Assembly (NCBI GenBank): GCA_947475225.1
Contig: CANJMQ010000005.1
Location: forward strand, 1 to 64,000
Length of the DNA: 64,000 nucleotides
Direction of reading: 5' to 3'
From: Bradyrhizobiaceae bacterium
GTDB lineage: Bacteria; Pseudomonadota; Alphaproteobacteria; Rhizobiales; Aestuariivirgaceae
The notes beneath the pieces were generated by a model that saw only the letters and a list, made by a program, of their open reading frames with translations, did not search any database and was not told the DNA's origin. A program made the position numbers and the translations under genes. Of the stretch, positions 54,861 through 63,815 are shown piece by piece (positions within the stretch are counted from its first letter, which is position 1; every line of letters starts with the position of its first letter).

Positions 54861-55895
54861 TCAGCGGTCGGTGCGCTGCAGTTCCACGCGGCGGTTGAGG
54901 GCGCGGCCCTGCAACGTCTTGTTTGAGCCAATCGGGTTCGATGCCCCCGCACCCGCCGTATCAAGGCGCGCCGCCGCAATGCCACGCTTGACCAACGCAG
55001 CTTTCAACGAATTGGCGCGCGCCAGTGAAAGTTTCTGATTATAGGCCGGCTTGCCGATGGAGTCGGTGTAGCCGGTGATGCGCAGCGTCCACAGCGGGTT
55101 GTTCTTCAGCGTGGTTGCCATGTCATTGATCAGCGGCTGCGACTCGGCCCGGATTGAGGCCTTGTCGAAATCGAAGTGGATGCCATAGGTGCGGTACATG
55201 CCCACCGTGGCCAGTGCCTGCTGCATGGCACCCTGCAGTGCGGCTCCGGGAACGGCACGTACGATGCGCTCGGTGCGCGGCGTGGCCTCGCCCGTGAACT
55301 GCACTGAATATTCGAGCAGGATCGGGTTGTTCTTGTTGTTGAGGAACGTAAAGGTACCATTCGCCGACTTCGACTTGCCCTGGAAGGTGCCTGTTGCGGT
55401 AATCGCCGGAACATCGACCACCTGGTCGCCGAGTTGCACGGAGAACTTGGCCTTGGGATCAACCAGCGTGAACTGACCGTCGACGCGGTTCAGCGCCGCG
55501 TCGTAGATGATCGAGGACGGAGCCGAACCCGTGGTGCGCAGCTGCTCCAGCACTGCGCCGGAGGTGCCCAGCGTCGTCGTGTTCGGCATGATGAGAGGCA
55601 TGATGGAGTTGTAGCCGAGCACCAGGGTGCGGGCGGTGGCGCGGTCGGTGACCTGGATGCGTCGCACGGCGCGCATGCCGCGCGAACTCGAATAGTTGAT
55701 GTCGAAGGTGGTGGTGCCGACATTGGCGAAGGTCATCCATGACTCGGCGTCCGGTCCATAGGCGTTGGTCCAGGCCGTGGTGATGGTGCCGCCATTGTTG
55801 GGCATGAAGGGGCCGAGGCCCTGCTGGGCCTTGGCACCGCCCACGCCGAAGGCGATGAGCCCGGCCGCAAGGGCCGCCGTCAGGATCTTGCGCAT
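54861..55895 (-). CDS. OmpA-family peptidoglycan-associated outer-membrane protein
   Basis: 344 residues from ATG 55895, the first Met with a proper signal peptide ('MRKILTAALAAGLIAFGVGG', cleavage near AKA/QQG). The N-terminal domain of about 190 residues is not recognised. The C-terminal OmpA domain has 'GIHFDFDKASIRAESQPLIN', 'LRITGYTDSIGKPAYNQKLS', 'LARANSLKAALVKRGI' and 'NRRVELQR', with the diaminopimelate-binding Asp and Arg. An upstream extension of the frame would cross the signal sequence and is rejected. Confidence 0.88.
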   Translation of the reverse strand: MRKILTAALAAGLIAFGVGGAKAQQGLGPFMPNNGGTITTAWTNAYGPDAESWMTFANVGTTTFDINYSSSRGMRAVRRIQVTDRATARTLVLGYNSIMPLIMPNTTTLGTSGAVLEQLRTTGSAPSSIIYDAALNRVDGQFTLVDPKAKFSVQLGDQVVDVPAITATGTFQGKSKSANGTFTFLNNKNNPILLEYSVQFTGEATPRTERIVRAVPGAALQGAMQQALATVGMYRTYGIHFDFDKASIRAESQPLINDMATTLKNNPLWTLRITGYTDSIGKPAYNQKLSLARANSLKAALVKRGIAAARLDTAGAGASNPIGSNKTLQGRALNRRVELQRTDR

Positions 55896-56082
55896 GCTTG
55901 GAATGTCCTCTTGTAGTCCCGCGTGATGTGATGGGTTGTACACGACCTTAAGGCGGTTATGTGGCCCAGGGAATGCCGCTGGGACTCGACCAGCGAACCG
56001 GTAAAGTCCGTGACCAAGGGTGCCAGCAACGCTCCAAAAAAGAGTGACGGCCTGTTCAATTTCCCTGAGACCCTCAGGGGCC

Positions 56083-56862
56083 TCAGAACTTGAAGACGGC
56101 GGCCACCACGGGACCCTTCTGGACCACATCATAGACGAAGCTATCGTTGCTGTAGTCCACGCTCATGGCACGATAGCCGGCGAAGACCGACACATTGTCA
56201 GTGAACTCATAACCCGCACCGCCCATCAGGTCCCACATGAGGTCAGAACCGACGCCGAAGCCGCCGATCATCGCCCAGCTCGCAAGATAGACCTTCGGCA
56301 GCAGGTCAACGCGCAGCTTGGCACCGACCAGCGGGTCGACCCAGGTTGCACCATCACTCCACGACCGGCTGCCGATGAGGCCGCCCTTGGCCTCGAAATC
56401 GTTGTTCACCGACCACAGCCGGGCACCGGCGACGATGTCGAGCCGGGCCACGTCGGTGTCATAGAGGGCATAGCCCGCCAGACCAGTCAGCATCAAGCTG
56501 GTGTTGGCGGCATCGATCTTTTTGGCGACAATACCGAAGGGAGTCTTCACCGACGCACTGAGGTTGGTATAGGTCGCGTCCACTCCGAGCATGAAGCGGC
56601 CCTTGCGCGCCTCGGCGAGGCCCATTGCCGCAAAATCGAGGTTCTCGAGCACGTCGCTGAACGATATGTCCACGTCGCGGGGCTGGAACCCGAACACCCC
56701 GATCTGGCCATTGAGTCCGGCACCCCAGCCATAGGCGGCAACGGTGAACTTCCAGTCGCTGGAATCCGGTACTGGCGGGAGGTCTGCGGCATGACCGGCG
56801 GCAGGCAGCGCCAGCGACAACAGGGCAGCGGTGACAAGAGCTTTCAGCGGCTTGAATATCAT
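56083..56862 (-). CDS. Outer-membrane beta-barrel protein
   Basis: 259 residues with a signal peptide ('ALVTAALLSLALPAAGHA', cleavage before ADLPPVPD). The body has alternating strands ending in an aromatic ('GPVVAAVFKF'), the outer-membrane insertion signature. 'FTVAAYGWGAGLNGQIGVFG' resembles rhizobial surface proteins. About eight strands; possibly a lipid- or lectin-type surface barrel. The 187-bp gap to the OmpA-family gene shows no gene. Confidence 0.8.
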   Translation of the reverse strand: MIFKPLKALVTAALLSLALPAAGHAADLPPVPDSSDWKFTVAAYGWGAGLNGQIGVFGFQPRDVDISFSDVLENLDFAAMGLAEARKGRFMLGVDATYTNLSASVKTPFGIVAKKIDAANTSLMLTGLAGYALYDTDVARLDIVAGARLWSVNNDFEAKGGLIGSRSWSDGATWVDPLVGAKLRVDLLPKVYLASWAMIGGFGVGSDLMWDLMGGAGYEFTDNVSVFAGYRAMSVDYSNDSFVYDVVQKGPVVAAVFKF

Positions 56863-57063
56863 GTGAAATTCCCCTCTTGGGAAAATCTATACACAACCAG
56901 GACAGCTGGAAAAGTGCATCTGGCGACAATTTCTCGGTCGAAGGGCTGTTTGCCAGGGGGTGACACATAGCTGCAACACCTTGGAATTGCGATTTGGCTC
57001 GCCTACATCAAGCTAAGACGGGAAATTGCCCGTCCGCCGACCAGAACCAGACAGGAGCCACTC

Positions 57064-57375
57064 ATGTTCAAGCGAATCATGCCGGCAGCGCTCGCCCTTG
57101 CCTTCCTTGCCATAATTCCGCTCGATGCCGCCTTGGCGCGCGGCGGCGGGGATGGGGGCGGCGGCTTTGGTGGTGGCCGCGGCCCGAGCGACAACGGCCC
57201 AAGCGACCGAGGCTCCCTCGGCTACGGCAGGCCGCAGAACCCCTCCGACCAGCGGCTCTTCGACCAGGCCCGCCGGGAGTGCAGCGGCCCGAAATACCCC
57301 TCCGGCGCGACCCCCCGCATTGACTATAATGCCGACACCTACTCCTGCTTCGAGCCCGGCAGTTCGCGCCACTAG
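57064..57375 (+). CDS. Small Gly-rich secreted protein
   Basis: 103 residues. Signal peptide 'MFKRIMPAALALAFLAIIPL' with cleavage near ALA/RGGG, then a Gly/Ser/Asp-rich stretch and a C-terminal part with two cysteines ('RRECSGPKYPSGATPRIDYN', 'YSCFEPGSS') that could form a disulfide. AGGAG precedes the ATG. Ends at a strong terminator, supporting an expressed gene. Function unknown. Confidence 0.65.
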   Translation: MFKRIMPAALALAFLAIIPLDAALARGGGDGGGGFGGGRGPSDNGPSDRGSLGYGRPQNPSDQRLFDQARRECSGPKYPSGATPRIDYNADTYSCFEPGSSRH

Positions 57376-57704
57376 GCGGTCACCGGCCAGCCGAAGCGCC
57401 CAGTGCGCCGTCGGCTTGGCCGGTTTCCTTGTTTTGGGTGAAGTCGGCCTGAAGGCCTTGCGTGTTCCGCCATCACGGTGGACGGGTTGAAGGCGTCTTG
57501 CATTTCTCCCTGAGCTGCGCGGTCGCGCAAGGTCCTGCCGGTGGGCCCGCCCGGCATTTCTCTCCTGCGGCAGAGCGTGCCAGCGCACGGGACTGTCCAA
57601 AGCAAAGCGGCACAGACTTCCAGGCTGGCAAACCGACCCTTCCCCTTGCCAGACTAAAGCCTCTCTCCTAACAACATGGACCTCGCATGTTCGCAGGAGT
57701 TTCA
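57376..57704. other. Intergenic region with terminator and upstream region of the epimerase gene
   Basis: 329 bp without a convincing gene. The left end holds the terminator of the Gly-rich gene. A 69-codon plus-strand frame (57462-57671) has no ribosome-binding site or protein-like composition, and I do not call it. The right end should hold the promoter of the epimerase gene, but I find no clear boxes. Confidence 0.6.
57382..57436 (+). terminator. Long rho-independent terminator
   Basis: ACCGGCCA (57382-57389) pairs with TGGCCGGT (57417-57424), extended after a one-base bulge by GCCGA/TCGGC and capped by GCGC/GCGC; TTCCTTGTTTT follows. It begins seven bases after the Gly-rich gene stop. 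Confidence 0.75.
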
Positions 57705-58592
57705 ATGGCAAAGCGCATCGTTTTCACTGGCGGCTCCGGCAAGGCGGGCAAGCACGTGGTGCCCTGGCTGAAGGCCAAGGGCTATGACATCCTCAACCTC
57801 GACCTGAAGCCGCTCGATTGCCCGGGTGTCAACACACTGATCACCGACGTCACGGATTCCGGCCAGGTTTTCAACGCGCTGACCATGCACCACGGCTTCG
57901 ACGGGTATGACAAGGGGCGCGTGCCGTCTCCGCCAGATGCGGTGGTGCATTTTGCCGCCGTGCCGCGCGTGCTGATCCAGCCCGACAACACAACCTTCGC
58001 CGCCAATACCATTTCCACCTACAACGTCATCGAGGCGGCGATGAAGCTCGGCGTGCGCAAGGTGATCATCGCCTCGAGCGAGACCACCTATGGCGTCTGC
58101 TTCGCCGAGGGCGACAAGGACTATCACCACTTCCCGCTGGAAGAGGACTACGACACCGATCCGATGGATTCCTATGGGCTGTCGAAAGTCCTCAACGAGA
58201 AGACGGCCCGGGCCTTCGCCATGCGCTATGGCGCGGACATCTATGCGCTGCGCATCGGCAATGTCATCGAGCCGCATGAATATCCCATGTTCAAGGGCTT
58301 CCTCGACAACCCGATGAGCCGCAAGCGTAATGCCTGGAGCTATATCGATGCCCGTGACTTAGGACAAATCGTGCACCTCTGCATCGCGAAGGACGGCCTG
58401 GGTTTCCAGGTCTTCAACGCGGTGAACGACACGATCACCACGAGGGAACCCACCGCCGAATTCCTCAAGAAACACGTGCCGCAGATTCCGCTGAAGCGCG
58501 CGATGGCAGGCAACGAGGCGCCTCTGTCCAACCGGAAGATCCGCGAGATACTGGGTTTCAAGGAAGAGCACGACTGGCGGAAATACGTCTGA
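57705..58592 (+). CDS. NAD(P)-dependent epimerase/dehydratase (extended SDR)
   Basis: 295 residues from ATG 57705 (GCAGGAG upstream; ATG 57687 rejected). Rossmann motif 'RIVFTGGSGKAGKHVVPWL', 'AVVHFAAVPRVL', catalytic Ser region 'KVIIASSETTYGV' and Tyr/Lys in 'DPMDSYGLSKVLNEK'. The substrate is probably a nucleotide sugar or similar. Overlaps the aminotransferase by TGATG, which suggests a two-step pathway. Confidence 0.85.
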   Translation: MAKRIVFTGGSGKAGKHVVPWLKAKGYDILNLDLKPLDCPGVNTLITDVTDSGQVFNALTMHHGFDGYDKGRVPSPPDAVVHFAAVPRVLIQPDNTTFAANTISTYNVIEAAMKLGVRKVIIASSETTYGVCFAEGDKDYHHFPLEEDYDTDPMDSYGLSKVLNEKTARAFAMRYGADIYALRIGNVIEPHEYPMFKGFLDNPMSRKRNAWSYIDARDLGQIVHLCIAKDGLGFQVFNAVNDTITTREPTAEFLKKHVPQIPLKRAMAGNEAPLSNRKIREILGFKEEHDWRKYV

Positions 58593-59692
58593 TGCCGTTT
58601 GCCTTCACGCCGCTCGTCGAGACGCTCCCGTCCTCGGTGCCCTTCGTCGGGCCCGAGGCGCTGGAACGGCGCACCGGCACGCGCTTCCGGGCGCGTATCG
58701 GCGCCAATGAAAGCGTGTTCGGCCCCTCACCCAAGGTGATCGCCGCCATGCAGGCCGCCGCGGCGGAGAGCTGGCAGTATTGCGATCCGGAGAACCACGA
58801 CATCAAGGCGGCTCTCGCCAAGCACCTCGGCGTCGGCCCTGAGAACGTCATGGTCGGTGAGGGCATCGACGGTCTTTTCGGCTATGCGGTAAGGCTTTTC
58901 GTCGAGCCGGGCGTCACAGTTGCAACTTCACTCGGCGCCTATCCGACCTTCAACTTCCATGTCCATGGCTTCGGCGGCAGGCTGGTCGCCACACCTTATG
59001 TGAATGACCGCGAGGACCCCGCCTCGCTGCTCGCACTCGCCCGGCAGGACAAGGCGCGCCTCATCTACTTCGCCAATCCGGACAATCCGATGGGAAGCTG
59101 GTGGGATGCTGCCACCGTTCAGCGCATGATCGACAACATTCCGGATGGCGCGCTGCTGATGCTTGACGAGGCCTATGGCGAGTTCGCGCCACAGGGCACG
59201 CTGCCACCACTGGACGTTTCAAACCCTAGTCTGCTGCGCTTCCGCACCTTTTCCAAGGCCTATGGCCTTGCCGGCATGCGGCTCGGCTACTGCATCGGCC
59301 ATGCCGACCTGATCCGTGCCTTTGACAAGATCCGCAATCATTTCGGCGTCACCAGGCTGGGCCAGATGGCGGGCATCGCGGCACTCGCGGACCATGATCA
59401 CCTGCGCAACGTCGTGGCGAAAGTCGCGGCAGCACGCGAGCAGATCGCCGCCATCGCACGGAACAACGGCCTCACGCCGCTGCCCTCCGCCACCAATTTC
59501 GTCACCATCGACTGTGGCCGCGACGGCGACCATGCCAGACGCGTGCTGGATGCACTGGTGACGGCGGGCGTGTTCGTGCGCATGCCCGGCGTGGCACCGC
59601 TCAACCGCTGCATCCGCGTCACCGCTGGAACGGCGGAGGACTTGCGGATTTTCGCGGAAGAACTGCCGACGGCGCTGACTAAGGCAGGCTAA
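58592..59692 (+). CDS. PLP-dependent aminotransferase, HisC-like
   Basis: 366-residue fold-type I aminotransferase close to histidinol-phosphate aminotransferase. 'RIGANESVFGPSPKVIAAMQ' start, 'YFANPDNPMGSWW', 'LLMLDEAYGEFAP' (PLP Asp/Tyr), PLP lysine in 'FRTFSKAYGLAGMRLGYCIG', 'VFVRMPGVAPLNRCIRVTAG'. Coupled to the epimerase rather than to his genes, so a role other than histidine synthesis is possible. Confidence 0.86.
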   Translation: MPFAFTPLVETLPSSVPFVGPEALERRTGTRFRARIGANESVFGPSPKVIAAMQAAAAESWQYCDPENHDIKAALAKHLGVGPENVMVGEGIDGLFGYAVRLFVEPGVTVATSLGAYPTFNFHVHGFGGRLVATPYVNDREDPASLLALARQDKARLIYFANPDNPMGSWWDAATVQRMIDNIPDGALLMLDEAYGEFAPQGTLPPLDVSNPSLLRFRTFSKAYGLAGMRLGYCIGHADLIRAFDKIRNHFGVTRLGQMAGIAALADHDHLRNVVAKVAAAREQIAAIARNNGLTPLPSATNFVTIDCGRDGDHARRVLDALVTAGVFVRMPGVAPLNRCIRVTAGTAEDLRIFAEELPTALTKAG

Positions 59693-59896
59693 GGCTTCGC
59701 GACACTCCAATGATCATCACGCGCCGGCTCGATCTTTTTATGTAACAATGTCAGTTTCTAAAATAGGCAACCCCCGGTTCTGGTGCATACCCCTATTGCG
59801 GGTGGATCGCGCAAAACCGTGGATGAGTTCCGGGCACGCTTGAAAACAGGAGCCTCTTTCCGCAAAACAAAGCCGACATCGACAGGAGATCACGCC

Positions 59897-60544
59897 ATGG
59901 CCGAGGCCAACCTTCCCAAGACACTCGTTGTGGTCGATCACCCCCTCGTTCTCCACAAGCTCTCGCTGATGCGCGACAAGACCACGCCTTCGGCGGTATT
60001 CCGCCAGTTGCTGCGCGAGATCAGCCTGCTGCTGGCCTACGAGGTGACGCGCAACCTGCCGATGACCACCCAGAAAATCGAGACGCCGCTCACCGAAATG
60101 GACGCCCCCATACTCAAGGGCAAGAAACTGGTGATCGTGTCGATCCTCCGGGCCGGCAACGGACTGCTGGAAGGCATGCTTGACCTGCTGCCCTCGGCGC
60201 GCATCGGCCATATCGGCCTCTACCGTGACCCGGTCACGCTGCAGCCCGTCGAATATTACTTCAAGGTCCCGTCCGACATCGATGAGCGCCCGGTCATCGT
60301 CGTGGATCCCATGCTGGCCACCGGCAATTCCACCGCCTATGCCATCAAGAAACTGAAGGAGGCGGGGGCGAAGGACGTGCGCCTCGTCTGCCTGCTCTCG
60401 GCACCCGAGGGCATCCGCCGCGTCGCCAAGGACCACCCGGACGTGCCGATCTACACCGCGGCCGTGGACAGCCACCTGAACGACCACGGCTACATCGTGC
60501 CGGGACTGGGTGACGCGGGCGACCGCATGTTTGGCACCAAGTAA
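59897..60544 (+). CDS. upp: Uracil phosphoribosyltransferase
   Basis: Salvages uracil with PRPP to UMP. 215 residues from ATG 59897 (ACAGGAG upstream; an upstream ATG at 59783 is rejected because it adds 38 atypical residues). '[20 protein letters not shown]', '[16 protein letters not shown]' and the PRPP loop '[20 protein letters not shown]', ending '[14 protein letters not shown]'. The 200-bp leader has a TAAAAT (59759-59764) that may be the -10. Confidence 0.96.
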   Translation: MAEANLPKTLVVVDHPLVLHKLSLMRDKTTPSAVFRQLLREISLLLAYEVTRNLPMTTQKIETPLTEMDAPILKGKKLVIVSILRAGNGLLEGMLDLLPSARIGHIGLYRDPVTLQPVEYYFKVPSDIDERPVIVVDPMLATGNSTAYAIKKLKEAGAKDVRLVCLLSAPEGIRRVAKDHPDVPIYTAAVDSHLNDHGYIVPGLGDAGDRMFGTK

Positions 60545-60641
60545 TTCGTTTACCATAGGGGCGGAGAGCGCTCCCGCCACACCAATTGCAAACCATTGGC
60601 CGGGTAGCGTCCTCGTTTGTGGGAACAGGTCAGTGGGTGTG

Positions 60642-61097
60642 ATGGCAGAGTCGGCGATGATTGGCGTGAGCCCGGAGAAGAAGTCGCTGCGTCTCGAGGC
60701 GCCGCATGGCGGTCGCCCGCGTCTGCTGCTGGCCGAGGATTGCGATCCCGTGCGCATCGTCACCGCCGCCATGCTGAAGGGCATGGGATGTGACGTGGAG
60801 GCTGTCATCCACGGCGAGGATGCCGTGAAGAGTGCCTCGGAAAACGAATTCGACGTGATCGTGCTCGATATCGAGATGCCGATCATGGACGGCATCACCG
60901 CCGCCCGCTCGATCCGCCAGATGGGCGGCCCCATCGCCGCCACGCCGTTGATGGCGCTTTCGGCTTTCCTCGCCGACTCGGTGCGCACCGGCGAATGGCG
61001 CGACACCTTCGACATCGCATTGCCCAAGCCCGCCAACCGCAACGAGTTGCACGAGGCGGTCAAGGCGGCACTCGCACGCATCCGCGAAGACGCCTGA
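60642..61097 (+). CDS. Single-domain response regulator
   Basis: 151 residues. Receiver domain with acidic pocket 'LLLAEDCDPVRIVTAAML', phospho-acceptor Asp in 'FDVIVLDIEMPIMDGITAAR', and the switch residue/Lys region 'LMALSAFLAD...' then 'IALPKPANRNEL'. A short N-terminal extension precedes it; no output domain. The start is taken at ATG 60642 (AGGT upstream). No histidine kinase adjoins. Confidence 0.87.
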   Translation: MAESAMIGVSPEKKSLRLEAPHGGRPRLLLAEDCDPVRIVTAAMLKGMGCDVEAVIHGEDAVKSASENEFDVIVLDIEMPIMDGITAARSIRQMGGPIAATPLMALSAFLADSVRTGEWRDTFDIALPKPANRNELHEAVKAALARIREDA

Positions 61098-61106
61098 AAA
61101 ACGAAA

Positions 61107-61130
61107 GGGCGGGAATGACCCGCCCTCTTC
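61107..61130 (+). terminator. Rho-independent terminator after the response regulator
   Basis: GGGCGGG and CCCGCCC form a 7-bp stem with an AATGA loop, followed by TCTTCC. On the minus strand the stem is followed by TTTCGTTTTTC, so it can also end the opposite small gene. Confidence 0.8.
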
Positions 61131-61149
61131 CGTCAAGCTCGTGAAAACC

Positions 61150-61311
61150 TCAGCCTTGAGCGGGCTTCGTCTCCAGCGACTTCAGCATGTGAAGCACTTC
61201 GCGCAGTTCCGGGCTCAGCACCGTCTTGCGCTTGCGGCCCTGGCCTTGCGCCGGTTGCTGTGTTTCTTCAGACTGCATGTTTTCCACCTTGTCGTCCACG
61301 ATTGGACCCAT
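61150..61311 (-). CDS. 53-residue hypothetical protein
   Basis: ATG 61311 to TGA 61150 on the minus strand, too short for standard callers. It begins MGPIVDDKVENMQSEETQQ, has a basic patch ('GQGRKRKTVLSPEL') and an amphipathic C-terminal helix ('LREVLHMLKSLETKP'). GGAAC lies upstream and the shared terminator follows directly. The helix plus basic patch could bind nucleic acid or a partner; no family recognised. Confidence 0.5.
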   Translation of the reverse strand: MGPIVDDKVENMQSEETQQPAQGQGRKRKTVLSPELREVLHMLKSLETKPAQG

Positions 61312-61415
61312 TGTCGTTCCGTGACCTTAACGTCAGCCTAAGGGCGACGAGCAATGCAACCTGCTCCCCGCACATGGCGCCTGCGAGGCCCGATCCGGGC
61401 GCTTTTGCGGCATTG

Positions 61416-61430
61416 TTAACAAGGCGTTAG
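61416..61430. promoter_or_regulatory. CtrA-like site (TTAA-N7-TTAG)
   Basis: TTAACAAGGCGTTAG matches TTAA-N7-TTAA at 7 of 8 bases, about 100 bp upstream of the cytochrome c' gene. Tentative. Confidence 0.3.
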
Positions 61431-61526
61431 GAGTGACTAGGCGGAAACACTGAATTGTGATGGAATGGGTTGCAGTATTTCTGCGTAAAGTTCATGCGAA
61501 CCACAGCTTATGGAGGAACAACGCTC

Positions 61527-61982
61527 ATGGTGTCGAAGACAGTTCTGGGACTTTTCACGGCGGGTGTCATTGCGCTCTGCTGCACGTCGGCAGCCATGGC
61601 TGATGCCAAGGCCAGCATCGAGGCCCGCCAGGCCTGCATGAAGGCCAATGGCGGGATGATCAAGGTCATGGTACCGATCATCAAGGGCCAGAAACCCTAT
61701 GACAAGGCAGCCATCGACGCCAGCATCGCCAATGCCCAGAAGGCCTGCGGCGGCTGGGCCGACTGGTGGGGTGCGGATACCAAGCCCGGCGGTGCAGTGA
61801 AGACCGAGGCCAAGGCCGAAATCTGGTCCGATGCCGCAGGCTTCGAAGCCGCTGGCAAAGCCTACGTGACGGCCGAGGCTGCCGTGCAAGCATCCACTGA
61901 TGAAGCCTCCTTCAAGGCCGCCTTCCCGGCCCTCGGCAAGGCCTGTCAGGGCTGCCACGAGAAGTTCCGCCAGGCGGACTGA
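61527..61982 (+). CDS. Cytochrome c' (class II c-type cytochrome)
   Basis: 151 residues. Signal peptide 'MVSKTVLGLFTAGVIALCCT' (cleavage near AMA/DAKAS). Four-helix bundle with the heme attached near the C-terminus, 'LGKACQGCHEKFRQAD' (CxxCH), as in cytochrome c'/c-556. ATG 61527 with GGAGG upstream. In this family the periplasmic heme binds NO or CO or carries electrons. Forms an operon with the diheme cytochrome three bases on. Confidence 0.9.
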   Translation: MVSKTVLGLFTAGVIALCCTSAAMADAKASIEARQACMKANGGMIKVMVPIIKGQKPYDKAAIDASIANAQKACGGWADWWGADTKPGGAVKTEAKAEIWSDAAGFEAAGKAYVTAEAAVQASTDEASFKAAFPALGKACQGCHEKFRQAD

Positions 61983-61985
61983 TCC

Positions 61986-62897
61986 TTGAAGCTCTTGCCC
62001 CGCAACATCCCGCTGGCCCTGGCGCTCATCGCTGCGCTGGGGCTTGCCGCTTTGTGGGTCCTGAGCATGCCCCGGCCGCTGACCGCCGCAGACATTCCCC
62101 AGCACGCCGGTGACGCGGCCAATGGCGAGCGCCTTTACCACGCGGCGGGCTGCTTCTCCTGCCATCAGCCCTCTCCCGACCTGAAGGATATGGATGCCTC
62201 GCTCCCGGCAGGTGGCGCGCCACTCGTCACCCCCATCGGTACCCTCTACCCGCTGAACCTGACGCCGGACGCAGAGACCGGCATCGGCACGTGGAGCGAC
62301 CTCGACTTCGTCAACGCCGTTCAGCGCGGCATCTCGCCCGAGGGCGAGCACCTCATTCCCGCACTCCCCTACACCTCCTACGCACACATGAAGCCGGAGG
62401 ACGTGCTCGACATCCGCGCCTATCTGGCCACGCTCCCGCCGGTGACATCACCTGAGCGCGAAGCGGAGATCACGGCCCTGCCGCTCATCCGCCGTGGCGT
62501 GGGCCTGTGGAAATGGGTAGGCCTCGACACCACGCCGTGGAAACCCGATCCCAAGCAATCCGAAAACTGGAACCGCGGCTCCTACCTCGTGAATGGTCCC
62601 GGCCACTGCCAGGAATGCCACACGCCGCGCAACGCCTTCATGGCGCTGAACAGTTCGAAAGCTTTCGAGGGCGGCCCGCACCCCGAAGGCAAGGGCCGCG
62701 TACCAAGCCTGCGCGGCCTCATCGAGCGCGGCCGCTATACCGACGCCGCTGATCTCGCCTCGGCGCTGCAGAACGGCGAGGCCATGGGTTATGACAAGCT
62801 GGCATCCGGCGGCATGGGCCAGGTCCAGCGCAACATCTCGATGCTGCCCGAAGCCGACGTCCAGGCCATCGCGGACTACATCGCCAGCCTCAAGTGA
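61986..62897 (+). CDS. Membrane-anchored diheme cytochrome c
   Basis: 303 residues from TTG 61986. Uncleaved anchor ('PLALALIAALGLAALWVL'), then two class I c domains with CxxCH at 'AAGCFSCHQPSPD' (about residue 58) and 'PGHCQECHTPRNAF' (about 210). The distal Met is probably in 'ALPYTSYAHMKPEDV' and 'ASGGMGQVQRNISML'. Similar to cytochrome subunits of membrane alcohol/aldehyde dehydrogenases. Probably passes electrons with the preceding cytochrome c'. Confidence 0.88.
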   Translation: MKLLPRNIPLALALIAALGLAALWVLSMPRPLTAADIPQHAGDAANGERLYHAAGCFSCHQPSPDLKDMDASLPAGGAPLVTPIGTLYPLNLTPDAETGIGTWSDLDFVNAVQRGISPEGEHLIPALPYTSYAHMKPEDVLDIRAYLATLPPVTSPEREAEITALPLIRRGVGLWKWVGLDTTPWKPDPKQSENWNRGSYLVNGPGHCQECHTPRNAFMALNSSKAFEGGPHPEGKGRVPSLRGLIERGRYTDAADLASALQNGEAMGYDKLASGGMGQVQRNISMLPEADVQAIADYIASLK

Positions 62898-62991
62898 TGG
62901 CAGCGGGAACAGCGGCAAGACGTCCGCAATCATCGTCTTTCACATTGGGCAAAGACCGCTCATGGTAGGCCCGGATAACGAGGATCGCGAC

Positions 62992-63786
62992 ATGGCAAGG
63001 CTCCCCACCTATTTCATCTCCCACGGCGGCGGCCCCTGGCCCTGGATGCCGGAATGGGCGGAGATGATGCACATGCTGGCAACTTCGCTTGCCAGCATGC
63101 CCAAAGAGATCGGCGAGACGCCGAAGGCCATCCTCATGGTGTCGGGCCACTGGGAACAGGCGGATTTCGCCGTCATGTCGTCACCCGCGCCGGGCATGGT
63201 CTATGACTACAACGGCTTTCCGCCCCATACCTACCAGATCAAGTATGCCGCACCTGGCGCTCCGGAGGTCGCGCGGCGGGTGGAGCAGCTGCTCACGGCG
63301 GCAGGCCTGCCCACGCACCTCGATGACCAGCGGGGCTTCGACCATGGCGTATTCGCGCCCATGCAGGTGATGTATCCGGCAGCCGACATTCCCCTGCTGC
63401 AGGTCGCCATCCTTGACAACTATGATCCGGCGAAGCACCTGGCGCTGGGCCGCGCGCTGGCGCCGCTCCGCGACGAGGGCGTGCTGATCGTCGGCAGCGG
63501 CCTCAGCTATCATAACCTCCGCCTGTTCGGCCCCGGCGCCCGGGACCCTTCGGCCGCCTTCGATGCCTGGCTCGACGGCGTGCTGACCAGCGCTCCCGCA
63601 GCGCGCTCCGCAGCGCTTATACAGTGGGAGAAGGCACCCTTCGCCCGCGTCTGCCACCCGCAGGAGGACCACCTTATTCCCCTCATGGCCGCTGTCGGTG
63701 CAGCGGAAAACGACAGGGCGACGCGGGTCTATCACGAGGACAACATGTTCGGCGGCGTCACCGCCTCGAGCTACCGCTTTGGCTAG
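62992..63786 (+). CDS. DODA/LigB-type extradiol ring-cleavage dioxygenase
   Basis: 264 residues from ATG 62992 (GAGGAT upstream). Class III dioxygenase pattern: metal His in 'TYFISHGGGPWPWMP', catalytic 'ILMVSGHWEQADF', 'RGFDHGVFAPMQVMYP' and 'LIVGSGLSYHNLR'. Family members cleave catechols or related compounds with Fe(II) or Zn. The frame is open upstream but that stretch lies in the preceding cytochrome gene. Confidence 0.88.
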   Translation: MARLPTYFISHGGGPWPWMPEWAEMMHMLATSLASMPKEIGETPKAILMVSGHWEQADFAVMSSPAPGMVYDYNGFPPHTYQIKYAAPGAPEVARRVEQLLTAAGLPTHLDDQRGFDHGVFAPMQVMYPAADIPLLQVAILDNYDPAKHLALGRALAPLRDEGVLIVGSGLSYHNLRLFGPGARDPSAAFDAWLDGVLTSAPAARSAALIQWEKAPFARVCHPQEDHLIPLMAAVGAAENDRATRVYHEDNMFGGVTASSYRFG

Positions 63787-63815
63787 CCGCAACGGCCCAC
63801 AGCCATGGCGGCGTC

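Noticed and set aside
57462-57671. A 69-codon frame in the 57.4-57.7 kb gap
   Set aside because: No ribosome-binding site, atypical composition, and it runs into the upstream region of the epimerase gene.
60558-60580. Palindromic GC stretch after upp as a terminator
   Set aside because: The arms meet with no loop and an unpaired A, and no T-run follows.
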